A stretch of DNA of 64,000 nt from Schistosoma mansoni (Eukaryota > Platyhelminthes > Trematoda > Strigeidida > Schistosomatidae), in contig NW_017386022.1 of assembly GCF_000237925.1 (NCBI RefSeq), positions 186,001 through 250,000 of the forward strand. Direction: 5' to 3'. The translations under genes and the position numbers were made by a program. Positions 35,561-47,089 of the stretch are shown in pieces. The notes beneath the pieces were generated by a model. That model saw nothing but the letters and a program-made list of their open reading frames with translations. It did not search any database and had not been told where the DNA came from. Numbering within the stretch: the stretch's first letter is position 1; the number at the start of each line of letters is the position of its first letter.

Positions 35561-36878
35561 CTTGATGGATGATTAACGTCGGTTAACTGCATTGGTCAAA
35601 CGATACTGTCTATGTGAACACTTTGCTCTGAATAATCAAAAATAGCCAATACATTGATAAGAGAATGATCAAATGTAGCTTTGAATAACAACAACAACAG
35701 AAAAATGAATATACTTGACAATGATATTACATATGTACAGTAAGTTATTGGCTAATTGAATTTTTATCAAGTTGGCGTTTAAAATGATAACCATTGAGTG
35801 GATAAACCCAGCTAATTCATCTCGAATAGTCATTTGGGATCATACTCTTAGCAACAGATCAAAAACAAACGTTCGTTTATTTTAATAAGCAGCTTACAAT
35901 TGAGCTCTTTATCATAATTGATTAATTTTTGATCAAGCAATTTCAAATAGTACATTATAATCATAATGTTACAATATTTTAAACATTGACCACATATATT
36001 AGGTTCCATTTTGAATAGTGAATTGTATCAATGATTCTTTATTATTTTCTATCATATTCTATGTATTAACTTCGATATCAGTTAGCTTGTGATGATATGA
36101 TCATCACAATAATGAAATTATTTGTAGTCAAGTATTGACATACATACATAATATCCATAATATGAAACTAACACTGATAGTACTCTCTTACTCACTTTTT
36201 CACTATATATCTTTCTATTGTACTCATATATTTTTTTTGTAAACCATTACATCTAATATTGTATTGTTATGATTCTATGTTATAACTATACTATGAAGAA
36301 AGTGAAAGTCATTGTCTAGTTATATGACTAGTTCAATGAATATATATATTTCTTTGTTTTAAGAAACCCACCATAAAGGTGAAGCACAATTGTAACATTT
36401 TATTCGTAATACAATATTTATTTAGATGATAGAATATTACATTAAGTTTTCCATTCTGATTTGGATATGATTCTTTGTTGTTGCCATAGTTTCAATCTAT
36501 TCTGTTATATATTTGATGTATAATACATTACAATTATTAGAACTATGTTACGAAAATTTTAGAAAAAAAATGCGTGGTTGTTAACTGAAACTATAGATTG
36601 GTGAATTCTTAAATTTATTGATCATCTGTCTGTATTTCATTTTAATTGTAGTGAATTTTAACCATATTCGTAATGTTACGATTTATATTATTGACTGTTT
36701 ATGTATTTAAAGGAGATGATTATTATGTTTATTTTGGCTAATATGTAGTTAATTATTCGTTAAATATCATATTGTGTTTGTTGGGTTTCTAGTGATTTAT
36801 ATATAGATGGTTTGTTATGAAAGAAATATTATTAATAACCATTGTAATTCATTTATCAATAGTTGTTGATTTGCGTGG
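35561..36878. other. Intergenic AT-rich DNA
   Basis: Nothing recognised. Confidence 0.45.
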
Positions 36879-37262
36879 TTAATAAGAGAGTATACAAACG
36901 TTGTCCAACCTCTTGTGATCTGTCAATAAAATGGGTAAAACGATGATAACTGGAAGTTTTGATGGAGTTTTGTTCTCTGAGCTGGATGGTTTGGTCGTGG
37001 AACTTTCATCGTCCTTTTGAACGACATCATCAGTACAAACTTCAGTCGAAGTGTTTGGATTTCGCCACATGTGGTTCACAGCTTGTCCTGTGCACCTCGA
37101 TGTTGATTGATTCTTGTTGACCTTAAATCTGTCATTGTTTATTTCTTTGTTTTGGTTGTAACTCCCATTTTTGTTCCTATGTTTCTGTATAATTTTCCTG
37201 ATTGGTTGATAAATTGGATTGATTTCAATGTGCTTGTTTATTGCTGATTGACCTGGTAGTAT
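36879..37262 (-). CDS. Unrecognised open frame, possible exon
   Basis: The minus-strand frame stays open for about 127 codons; the ATG-initiated part is 66 aa (37079-36879). The translation is hydrophilic with an acidic/Ser-Thr segment (DDVVQKDDESSTTKPSSSEN) followed by a short hydrophobic stretch (LPVIIVLPILL). Upstream residues include HRNKNGSYNQNKEINNDRF. The region is GC-richer than its neighbours and not an obvious repeat. No domain is recognised and splice sites cannot be assigned, so it may be an exon, a retroelement fragment or chance. Confidence 0.22.
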   Translation of the reverse strand: MLPGQSAINKHIEINPIYQPIRKIIQKHRNKNGSYNQNKEINNDRFKVNKNQSTSRCTGQAVNHMWRNPNTSTEVCTDDVVQKDDESSTTKPSSSENKTPSKLPVIIVLPILLTDHKRLDNVCILSY

Positions 37263-37837
37263 TTACTAGAAGTATTTACTCTTCATGATGAGTTTCAACT
37301 AATTCCTAACTCAAGTTCAGGGCTATCTTCTGATTACCTTCAATTCCTAAAAATTAGACAAAGTAAGGCATCATGTTTAGTCTTTGACCATATTGGAAGA
37401 TGACCAACAGAAGTAAATCATTATTTAACATTAGATGGCGTAGTGTTGGTTCACATTAAGTGATTTATGTCTTACAGGTCAGTGTTAATACTTATGAGCA
37501 AGACAGCTGATATCATCATTTAGAGTCCTACGATAAGTATCAAACTCGTGAAGAATACACAAATGCTCTGAAGATTAATCGTAACTAGCTTAAAACCAAA
37601 ATTCAAGTACTTTTTATCAATTACATCAATAACATGAAAAATAATTATTATTTTCAACAAACGTTTCAACATACCCAACTACGTTTATTTGTGAATAACA
37701 AGTACATTACAACTATTAAATGAGACGATCACGAAAAATAAGTTTAAATACATTTATTGAACCAAATGTTTCACAATGTGGTTATTAAATAACTGAATAG
37801 TATATAACTAGTCATACTGAATACGTTTGTCAGTAAA
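37263..37837. other. Intergenic, nothing recognised
   Basis: AT-rich DNA. Confidence 0.4.
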
Positions 37838-38220
37838 CCCCCTTCTGCTCATTAGTGACTGGTTCCAAGAGGTATTACCTGGAGTTCTAGTGAGAAGCAG
37901 TAATCAGTAGAGTTCAACCACGTCTGTTGGGAGATATCAACTCACTGAAGACATTGGTGAATGGTTGCTCAATTTTGTGGATTGTTTGAAGTTAGACATT
38001 AACATCATTGGATGCCAGCTCAGTGGTCTATTTGTTGAGTGCTCCGGCGCGAAACTGATAGGTCCTGGGTTCGAATCTCGTGAGGCGTGATCGTGGGTGT
38101 GCACTGCTGAGGAGTCCCACAATAGGATGAAACGGCCGTCCAGTGCTATCAGATTTTCCATGGTGATCTAGCTTCTATTGACTCATGATTTCAACTATAT
38201 TCAGATTTGTAAATCTTAAA
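37838..38220 (+). mobile_element. Hammerhead SINE family B, full length
   Basis: Begins AACCCCCTTCTGCTCATTAG, meaning the family's own 3' motif (CCCCTTCTG) stands directly before the 5' leader (CTCATTAGTGACTGGTTCC). It continues through GTGGATTGTTTGAAG, the tRNA-like head (CCAGCTCAGTGGTCTATTTG; B box GGGTTCGAATCTCG), the ribozyme and the tail to TTTCAACTATA at about 38202. This gives the fullest view of the monomer. Confidence 0.85.
38101..38146 (+). ncRNA. Hammerhead ribozyme, family B (intact)
   Basis: GCACTG, CTGAGGA, stem II GTCC/GGAT (one G-U) with loop CACAATA, GAAA, ACGGCCGT, GTC, CAGTGC. Every invariant core base is present. Confidence 0.75.
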
Positions 38221-39551
38221 AAGCCTACATTGAAAATAAATAAATAGTTATATCAGATGATGTATCACATTTACGATATAATATTCCTCTTAATAATTAA
38301 TGTATAAAAATTGAAAGATAATCGGATGATTATTAAAGACCTTTTAAGTTCCGAATTCAATTGACTTGTATGCTGGAAAATAGAATTGTGCAGATATTAA
38401 TGGTTTAACTATAAGATGAAATTAAATATCAAATAGAAAATTGATTTTTTTTTCTTCAAATCTTCACTTGTAGATTGTGAAACGTGTAGAAATATTTTAT
38501 TTTATTATTTTCTAAGAATCATATGATCATTGGGAGATCATAATACTGATAATTGGAAATTTTTTACATTGAGATACGATTTTTACATAAACCAGTGGAT
38601 ATGTCATGAAGACTATATATCATTAACTGGTACTTAATACTAGCTGACGTTTAAATTTATGGTCAGATCAGGCATCTTCGTAGAATATAAATAGAGAATG
38701 GCATAAATACTTTTGACAGTTATGTAAAAATATTTTACTGGTGGTTCTTTTTAATGAAATGGAAATATGTTGATGATTACAATCCAGGATACCATAAGTG
38801 CAGATTCATCATGTATGAATGTAACTGACTTATTGATCAGTTACTTGTAAAATCTTGGGAACACGAAACTGTTTATTGTTCTTCAATATAAAAAAATCAC
38901 ATTTCGTTTGAGTTACTTATAGCAAATTAGTTATGAGAAGTTATGCATCATAGAAAGTAAAAGTTCTTTAAATATAGTTTACTTCACCTGTTTAAGACAT
39001 TGTTCTATGTCCTGTTACTACTATTTATATCTATCAGTTTATACATTACTGTTCAAAGAGATAAATTAAGTCTATCCAACAACATAATTTAACCAGGTAA
39101 AACGATAACGTTTCGATTCTTGAACATTTAATTGATTTTATCATAAAACTTAACTGGTATACCGATATCAAGATTACTATTATAGAAATAGTTTAAATCT
39201 TTTAAGGTTTATTTGTTTTCAACTCTATTCAGTAATAAATCATGAAATGAAATCTACTCCTTATACTAATAAATCCATAACCCAAAATTTGTCTCTACCT
39301 TGGATCTAATCTATTAATATAATTTTGATTATTACCATTCTTCATTTTTTGCTTAAAACATTTCACTTAATCATTTATTGAGTTCCTTTTAATATTCCCC
39401 ACTCATAATTGTTTTCTCTATAAAATGAATTCACCTATATAGCATAAAGTTTCACTGATGGTATGAAAATATATTTCTCTTATTTACCTTAATACATTTA
39501 CATTATAGAGCATTAATTTGCTATATTACGTTTATTTAACTTTATATTTTT
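38221..39551. other. Intergenic AT-rich DNA
   Basis: Nothing recognised. Confidence 0.45.
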
Positions 39552-39816
39552 GTCACTTCGGACGCCATCGCATTATCCACTCAACTACTGAGTCCTGATA
39601 GCCACATGCTTGTGTAATGGGGTGGGGTTTAAATTAACTTGGTATTATTTGTTTGAATCTTACCATTGATGTTTAGGACTGCAACTGGTCAGTCTCTAAT
39701 TGGCATATGTGCATACTGTGCATATTGCCTCGATATAGCCTTGAATCACAAGCATGGTAAGTAAAGGTGGTTAGTGACTAGGAATGGAATCCAGGACGCG
39801 CGTTTCGTCCTATCAG
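39552..39816 (-). mobile_element. Sm-alpha SINE, circularly permuted copy
   Basis: Read on the minus strand, it starts inside the ribozyme (ATAGGACGAAACGCGCGTCC), passes through the tail (CTTACCATGCTTGTGATTCA, GGCTATATCGAGGCAATATG) and then, without a break, enters the leader and tRNA head of a following monomer (ACTCAGTAGTTGAGTGGATA) and stops in the head. It therefore spans a monomer-monomer junction. The ribozyme lacks its 5' half, so it is inactive. Confidence 0.85.
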
Positions 39817-40414
39817 TTTTCATAACTGTTAATCAGCATATTTATTTGAAGTGATATCTTATCTTAGAATAAAATTTATATTTAGTATTCTAATCACAAT
39901 GAATAAATTAAATTTAGACAAATATTTACTTTCATTAAGTTAAAGTAACATTAATTATCAGTAAGATGAGAAGAAGCCTAGACGATTACATTCTCAGTTG
40001 TAAAATTTAAAAACAACTTTTACAAGTCATGAAATTGGGTTGAAATATGATTGTTATTGTTCTAAGTTTTATCAGATTTTTTTCCAGTATAACTGGTCTA
40101 ACTGATTTAATAACTAAACAGTTATTGAAATCTATACAGAATACACGATAACTAAACTATATGAACACTCATATAATCAGCTAATTATTGAAACCCGTAA
40201 TAAGAATGAACTTTCAAAGTTCATCTCATTCATATCCTCCTACAAAAGAGAGTTTTACAAGGTTTATAATTTGTCATGTCTATCACCGAACATGATTTCA
40301 CTCAGTTAATTAAAGAGTAGTTAAGGTCATTTCAGAGCTCAACTTAAAAATATGGGAGGTTCATTCGAACTAAATAAGATTTTATTTAATTGAAATAACT
40401 CATTGCGTCATTGA
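39817..40414. other. Intergenic, nothing recognised
   Basis: AT-rich DNA. Confidence 0.4.
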
Positions 40415-40745
40415 ATAAAAAATAAAGAGAATTCAGTGAAAAATATTTTCCTGTCGACAAAATCATTTACTTAAGCTGTACGTTCGTATTTATAGTTCTA
40501 TGGTAAATATATGTCTATAGAAGGACAGAAAAGATTGTATCATCAAATGATTCGAGACTCATATTATCAAATGAGGTTACGCAATAATGAAGGAGTAAAA
40601 GAAGAATATAAGGGTGGAAATAATTTATGGGTCAGAATTATGAGAGACTTATATTTACCATACAATTATAAATACGGACGTACAGCTTAAGAAAATGATT
40701 TCATCGAAAAAACGTTTCTCTTCGCTGACTCCTCTTTCTTTTTTA
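40415..40745. mobile_element. Inverted-repeat (MITE or fold-back-like) element
   Basis: The left arm 40453-40516 (AAAATCATTTACTTAAGCTG, TACGTTCGTATTTATAG...) matches the reverse complement of 40645-40707 with only a few mismatches over about 63 bp. Weaker complementarity continues outward to about 40415 and 40745. The arms flank a roughly 128-bp loop. No ORF, tRNA head or ribozyme is present. The size and layout suit a small non-autonomous element; no TSD could be defined. Confidence 0.6.
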
Positions 40746-41003
40746 ATCATACATTGGTTTCCACAACCGTAACATTATGTTTAAACCTATGTAATTGTTA
40801 AAAATATTCAAGTTCTTACCAAGACTTTCTCAATCCCTTTAAAGTATGGTATGTAACCTATATACTTTAATATAACTCATCTTTTAGTTGACATATTAAT
40901 GAGTCTTAACTATTTTCATCAACACTTGAATTTACAATGTTGTTATGAAACTTAGAAACCACTTGATTGACATCGTTTTTTATTATTATCGAATCTTTGA
41001 AGA

Positions 41004-41531
41004 ATTATTTCTCTTATAGTTGAAATCATGAGTCCCATTGAAGCTATACCACCATGGAAAACCTGAAAGCACTGGACGGCCATTTCGTACTATTGTGGGA
41101 CTCGTCAGCAGTGTGCATTCACGATCCCGCCTCACGAGATTCGAACCCAGGATCTATCAGTTTCGCGCGCGAGCTCTTAACCTCTGGACACGTAGCAGGA
41201 CGGCATCCAACGGTGTTAATGTCTAACTTCAACCAATCCACGATTTGGAGGAACCGTTCACCTATTGTCTTTAGTGAGTTGATATCTCTACAACAAACTT
41301 GGTTGAACTCCACTGGTTACTGCTTCTCACTAGAACTCCAGGAAATATCTCTTGAAGTCAGTCACTAGTGAGGATATGATTATTATAAGAAGGGGGAGGA
41401 GTCCCACAAAAGGACGAAATGGCCATCCAGTGCTTCCAGGTTTTCCATGGAGGTATAGCTTCAATTGACTCATGATTTCCACTATAAAAATCACTGAAGT
41501 CTCCACAAAAGCCCCTTCTAATATTATTTCT
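41004..41531. mobile_element. Family-B fold-back composite, 9-bp TSD
   Basis: A 510-bp insert (41013-41522) is flanked by ATTATTTCT (41004-41012, 41523-41531). 41013-41388 is a full-length minus-strand family-B unit that starts CTTATAGTTGAAATCATGAG and ends, at its 5' leader, CATATGATTATTATAAGAAGG. Directly joined at about 41389 is a plus-strand 3' segment starting within the ribozyme (GGAGGAGTCCCACAAAAGG) and ending CCCCTTCTA. The two ends form inverted arms of about 95-100 bp. Ends and junction match the insertion at 46274-46815. Open frames across it are SINE translations. Confidence 0.88.
41069..41114 (-). ncRNA. Hammerhead ribozyme, family B (core intact, stem II damaged)
   Basis: Minus strand: ACACTG, CTGACGA, stem II GTCC/GTAC (one mismatch), GAAA, TGGCCGTC, CAGTGC. 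The core bases are conserved; stem I has lost one outer pair to wobble/mismatch. Confidence 0.55.
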
Positions 41532-43311
41532 TTGTCAACAATTATTTTCTTTTTTTACATGTCCACTTTTATTTGAATATTCGTATCCAAAACATTTGTG
41601 ACCGATACTTATAACTGGAATAGTTTATGTTAAAATTAAAAATCTTAGGGTCAGCTATTACAATAACTTTTAGTTAAGTACTGTGCATTGAAACATAGAG
41701 TCATTCCCTTTAGCAATTCTAAGACAATTCCAATTAGTTTTATCAATTTTGTGAAACATTATTTTATTTACTGTTAATGTTCACATGAATAAGCAAGAAA
41801 TTAAATTGAAATTATTTGAAGGTATCCAATCAGGAGGTTACAAGCAAAAAAAAAGAATATCAGAAACGTGAATGAAAAAGGATGAGGTTATAAAGGGTGC
41901 ACATCAATGACATTGAGTATCAAAAAGGTGATCATCAAAAGGTTGCATATCAATAAAAGTGAGGGCTTAAAAGTGGAACAACATATTAAATGTGGAGAAA
42001 TCTGTTCTTTTCGCTTTTTAATCCTCGGTACTACCAATAAGCAAAATGTAGTTGTCTAAACGTCCAATGAAAAGCCCATCTTTAACAAATACTGTAATTC
42101 TTTAAATCTGGCAACAAATTGTTATTTTTATTACCTAATTCAGATTTTCTCGTATGTCTATTCAGAACAGTTAGGAGATATTTTGTCTTGAGGGATGTTT
42201 CGAAAATATTTCGGAAATGTTTGAAGAATTTCATTATGAAGAAGTTTTAAATTCGAAAAACATGTCATCCTTTAAAAATCAACATGTCATACTCGGTATG
42301 TTTTCCCGAAAATACTTCTTGTGTGCTATCCAGAGAACCTGAATGAACGTTTATTCTGTGGATTGTAAACGTCCGTGATAATAAAAGCCAAATAACTAGG
42401 TTTTATTTCATGTTAATTTGATAAACAGGTGTACCTCATGCAATTATAACTATTATCATAAGACTAACAGTTGAATACATAAGTCAGATAATCATTTATT
42501 TCAGTTAAATATCATGCTCAAATTTATGTTTGATAAGCAGTAAAGTTTAAACAGATTTTCAAATTAGTCAGCTTAAAGAAAAAACGCAACAACATTACAC
42601 TAATATCTTATAAATAATTCCTCTTCTGTGACGTTGGCAGTTCATTGTTTCGAACCTGAGCTATGTGTGCAAAAGTGTTGTGTCAAGTCGTCACCATATC
42701 ATGACTATAAGACCTTATTTTTCACACACAGTCAATCAGTCATTGATATTTCTTCCCATTACTTTAGATTTTAGTCATTTATTGTTACTACCTTCAGGTT
42801 TGTTTGACTTGTTTTTCATTTTTATCATACTTCTGAAGTGGATAATTATCTTTTACACCTTTGGTCTTACTATTTTTCTTTCACACAATATTATTTTGAT
42901 CTTTGGATTTGCGTACTACGCTTTATAGTTTTCGACAGACTAAGAGGTGTAATAAACTTAAGCATGAAAGGTACATAGATACAGTCCAAAAGGGCGATTC
43001 ATTAATACAGTAAAATAATCCCAGCAATATATTAACTGATTGAATATGATAAATCGAAATAGAGCATGAAAAGGGGGAAACATCAATTTAATATTAGATG
43101 TAAATGTTACTAACATCACAAAATCTTCGTAACAGAGTTCAACATTTTCATATGAATACATTCAAATTATGTACTATTCCATGTGGATAGTCTAGTGTCG
43201 ATCTGTCTTCGGAACCTTCTACGACCAGGTTGGCTTCTAGTGACACCTCCATACACATCCTCTCTAATTTCTGTTGCTGGATACCTGCAAAAGTCAGTTA
43301 TATATATATAA
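41532..43311. other. Gene-less stretch
   Basis: Nothing recognised. The 87-codon open frame at 42665-42928 is T-rich and hydrophobic with no family features; I do not call it a gene. Confidence 0.4.
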
Positions 43312-43776
43312 ATTCTGAAGCATTTAAATCTGACTCCAGTTATATCGTATAAAAATATTATTGAAACATATATCTCAGTTACCCTTGTATATAATTATCT
43401 TCTTAAATCGCGTTAGTAAATAATGGAATTAACGAAGTCAAATACGAGAATGAAGTTTCGAATAGATATATTTTGTACATTCGTTGATCCGAACAAACAT
43501 TCGGAATGAAAAGTGAGAAAGAAAAGCGAAATGGAGAAGGCCAGTGACCCGACTTCTTTTGATAAAACAAAATTCAATGTTTATAGTCAGACAAAAATGA
43601 GCTGTAGACATATGATGAATAGGATAAGCAATGAATACACATACGCTTATATAAAAACAGTCCAGTTTAATAAGCGAATAATTAACAATATCAAAATGTA
43701 GCTTGTAAAAAATAAATAAATTGGTCTATCTGAAAGCTAGAATAACCCATGTGGTCTTGACATAGTACTAGACCCC
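43312..43776 (+). mobile_element. Solo LTR (TGTAGTGCC family), diverged
   Basis: Alignable to the LTR at 62035 (ATCTGACTCCAG..., CGCGTTAGTAAATAATGGAA, TCAAATACGAGAATG) and to 50497 (TTATAGTCAGACAAAAATGA, ATACGCTTATATAAAAACAG, GAAAGCTAGAATAACCCATG). The start is placed at TGAAGCATTT (43316) by alignment. The 3' boundary near GTACTAGACC is uncertain and no clean TSD was found. The 62-codon frame inside is not a gene. Confidence 0.65.
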
Positions 43777-44374
43777 ACGGTATCTTCCAATTTTTGGAAC
43801 TCATTTGCTTTGAGTTTCTATCTTTTCGTATAATTTCTGCTCATATAGAACTGTGGTGAAATAATTTAATCCTTTTACAGTGATTATATAACTAATGATG
43901 ACAACTATCCTGTTCATCCTATCGTATATAATAACGTGCTTATAAGTCTATTAGAATGTACAACAAGTCATCTAAGCATCCTATAAATAAATATAAATAG
44001 TATTAACAGCAACAAGACGTAACCCCATTGTATCATGCATTTCAAGTGATGGATGATCGGGATCGATCAAGTATGAGATGAGAAATTAATTAACTATGAT
44101 GGTAATTAACTATAAATTGCAATTATACTTTACCAATTTCTTTATGTATTCTTTCCTTATGAAACTTTTTTAATTTTGATATTTACCTTTAATTAATTAA
44201 ACTGCTCTAATATTAACTGCCAGATGAATCTGTATACAAAAAATTCTATTTATCCCTATTATGTATTCCTAGCATTCACTAACCAAGCTTTATTTTCTGA
44301 TCTTCTGTGGACTAGTAACACTTAGGATACTGGGGGATCATAATCATACATATTATCGATTCGCGTTTCATCAT

Positions 44375-44420
44375 CATTAATATTATTATTATTAGTATTG
44401 TTATTATTATTATTATCATT
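44375..44420. repeat. (ATT)n microsatellite
   Basis: ATTATTATTATTAGTATTG and TTATTATTATTATTATCATT. Confidence 0.9.
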
Positions 44421-44499
44421 TAGAATCCCTTTCCCATAACTGTACAAATTCTGTAGATCCTATCTCCAACAGAGGCCTGCGACTAGGATTTGTCAAGGA

Positions 44500-44862
44500 T
44501 GAGCCACTGTTCTGAGTCACCTCGATGTATATTTGGAAGTTTACTCGCTCTTATGAAGGTTGTTATATTGGCCACACAAAGCGTACTTTTTTGTAAATGC
44601 ACACTGAAGCACTGTCCAGCATGATCATCGAAAAGCGAACCCAAATCAGTTAGTAGTTTATTCGTTGAATACTCAGTCAATTCTGATCGCCTAACTCCAC
44701 CAGAAATCTCATTCAGAATTATTCAAAAGGTAAAACGAAATAGTTCGAAAGGAAGTCGAATTAGAAACTAATACATTGAGGAAGATTCGGTGACTCATTA
44801 GTGAAACCTAATCTTTGTATTCAGAAACAGTATATCCAGTTAATTAGCTTACCATGGTTTTA
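44500..44862 (+). pseudogene. Penelope-like endonuclease relic (type I)
   Basis: Broken frames retain EGCYIGHTKRTF (GIY-YIG core, about 44553-44590) and, 230 bp on, VKPNLCIQKQYIQLISLPW (about 44796-44856). The latter matches the C-terminus of the ORF at 18406 (FKPLLCIQKQFVLSLNLPW). Multiple stops and frameshifts lie between; the catalytic EA region is unreadable. Confidence 0.72.
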
Positions 44863-46273
44863 ACATCCCCTAGATAGAATCGACAAGTATATATTTTCAT
44901 CATCTTTCTGTACTATCAAAGTGGACAATCATCTTTCATATCTTGGTTCCATATCATAGTTTAACATGCTTGTTGATATTATTTTATCTTCCTAAAAATC
45001 ATCAAGTGGATGATACTTAATATCTCTTTTCGATGTGTTATTTCAGTCTTGTAACCCATTAACCATTACATAACTTTTAATTCTGATTGACTAATAATAC
45101 CTCTGTTAATGACTCAATGATTTTTCATTTATTTCACAAACCAACGTATGTAATAAATAATCATGAATATGATTATACAGCTTTAGTAAATGATATCGTC
45201 CAAACAAAAACTTTTTTCGCCGAAACATCTTCATTTTATTTAATGGTTCGGCGAGACTATAATTTATGGACGACCTTTGAACGAATCTTAAGTGACCTTA
45301 AGAAATGTTAACCAATCAGTACAGTCAGCATAAAATAAAAATATATTACATAAAACCAAAGAATTAAAGTGGATACACTTCTTGTATATGGTCCAAAAAC
45401 TTGTCAAGGTTAGAAAAAAGGTTCAAAGGTTCCGAAATCGTAATGCATAAGGTAGAGAAACTCATCCATATGGCTCCATAGTAGTCAGTCTCTGGAGCCA
45501 TGATAAGGTCACAAAAAACCCTCACAGCCTCGACCACATAGCTTCATTATTGTTTGTGTGTACTCCGGTTGTGTAAGTTTATCATTCTTATTATGGGTAT
45601 GTCCCCACAATACTCATACCACTGAACAGCCGAAGCTTCAGTAACATCTGCGATTATTGCAGCCAATATTACTGGTGCTTTTGTTATACAGTTTGCGGGA
45701 ATTGTTATAATATACCTTAGTCTCAATCTGAATTGAGCGAAAAAGGTTCCTATTCTAGCAAACGTCTTCCTTCAATATATATTACATCTAGGGACAACAT
45801 CACGGTAGTCTGCACAAGGTCTACAAGTCATTTAATTGCCGCAATTACAAATACAGGAACTTCTTAGTAGTTTCATTTGTTGTAGCCGCTTAATTGTTAA
45901 GTCTTCTCTAAAATCCTCTGGTAATCGATCGTACATTAGCATCAGGTACTGAAACTGGCGCCGTCACCTTGAAATCCGTCAGGCTCTTCTGATTGGCTCG
46001 TCCATAAATTAAAGTCTCGCCAATAATTCAATTAGTTTCCATAGTTGGTAAAAAATTTAATCGTTTATTAATAACATGTTGTTAATTCATGATAATGAAA
46101 TCCAGTGAAAGCACAATCTTTGTCCTAACGGTAAAATAATTATTATTCTGCTGAATTAATTCAATACGCTAAGAACTTCAAAATATAAATGGTATTTATA
46201 TTCTGACTACTTCTAAGTAGGCAATTAATATAAAAAAATAAGTCATGGATTAGAAGGTTTCTTATAATTTTCT
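44863..46273. other. Gene-less stretch
   Basis: An open frame 45087-45311 (initiated at TTG, 74 codons) has no recognised domain. 45380-46020 is somewhat GC-richer and could hide an old repeat; nothing was identified. Confidence 0.35.
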
Positions 46274-46815
46274 TAATTTGAAATCTTATAGTTGACATCA
46301 TGAGTCACATGAAGCTATACCACCATGGAAAACCTGGAAGCACTGGAAAACCTGGAAGCACTGGATGGCTATTTCGTGCTATTGTGGGACTTCTTAGCAG
46401 TGCACATCCACGACCACGCCTCGCCAGATTCGAACCAAGGACCTATCATTCTCGCGCGCGAGCGCTATGCCTCTAGGCACGGAGCCGGCATTCAACGGTG
46501 TTAATGTCTAACTTCAATCAATCCAAGAAATAGAGTAACTATCCACCATTTTCTTCAGTCAGTTACTATCTCAAAACAGACCTGGCTGATCTCCACTGGT
46601 CACTGTTTCTCACTAGAACTTCAGGAAAGACCTCTTGAAACCAGTCACTTGTGAGGATGTGATTATTATCAGAAGGGAGAGGAGTCCCACAATAGGACAA
46701 AACGGCCGTCCAGTGCTTCCAGGTTTTCCAGGGTGGTATAGGTTCAGTTGACTAATGATTTCAACTATAAATTTACTGAAATTTCCACAAAACCCCCTTC
46801 TGATAATTTGAAATC
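46274..46815. mobile_element. Family-B fold-back composite, 12-bp TSD
   Basis: A 518-bp insert (46286-46803) is flanked by TAATTTGAAATC (46274-46285, 46804-46815). Layout as at 41 kb: minus-strand full unit starting TTATAGTTGACATCATGAG; then at about 46675, after TGATTATTATCAGAAGGGA, a plus-strand ribozyme-to-3'-end segment (GAGGAGTCCCACAATAGGAC) ending CCCCCTTCTGA. Stem-I flanking sequence is tandemly duplicated (GAAAACCTGGAAGCACTG twice, 46328-46363). The minus-strand ribozyme has CTAAGAA in the core and is inactive. Confidence 0.88.
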
Positions 46816-47089
46816 GTTTTAAATATATAGCACAATATTCTTACATCAGAAAAGAAATTTGAATTCATAACATGATCAGTATATTGCGAGAAATTCTTGT
46901 TACATTCTAGAAAGAATTAATATGAAGACACTGAATTGTGTGCAAAAACGAGATGGTGACCTGTTTTTTTGGTCAGTTCGTCAGACATTTACATAAGTAG
47001 TTTAGTAAACAATACTCAAGTACAACTTTTAAGGTATGTATCAAACGTTTGATATTTATAAATATTGCGATATTTGTAAATATTTGTAA

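Noticed and set aside
42665-42928. Small membrane protein (87 codons, hydrophobic)
   Set aside because: T-rich DNA gives hydrophobic translations by chance; no conserved features or gene context.
44375-44420. CRISPR-like or tandem array
   Set aside because: Simple ATT microsatellite; no spacer-repeat structure occurs in this eukaryotic window.
41004-46815. Segmental duplication to explain the two identical composites
   Set aside because: Flanking sequences differ and each has its own TSD.
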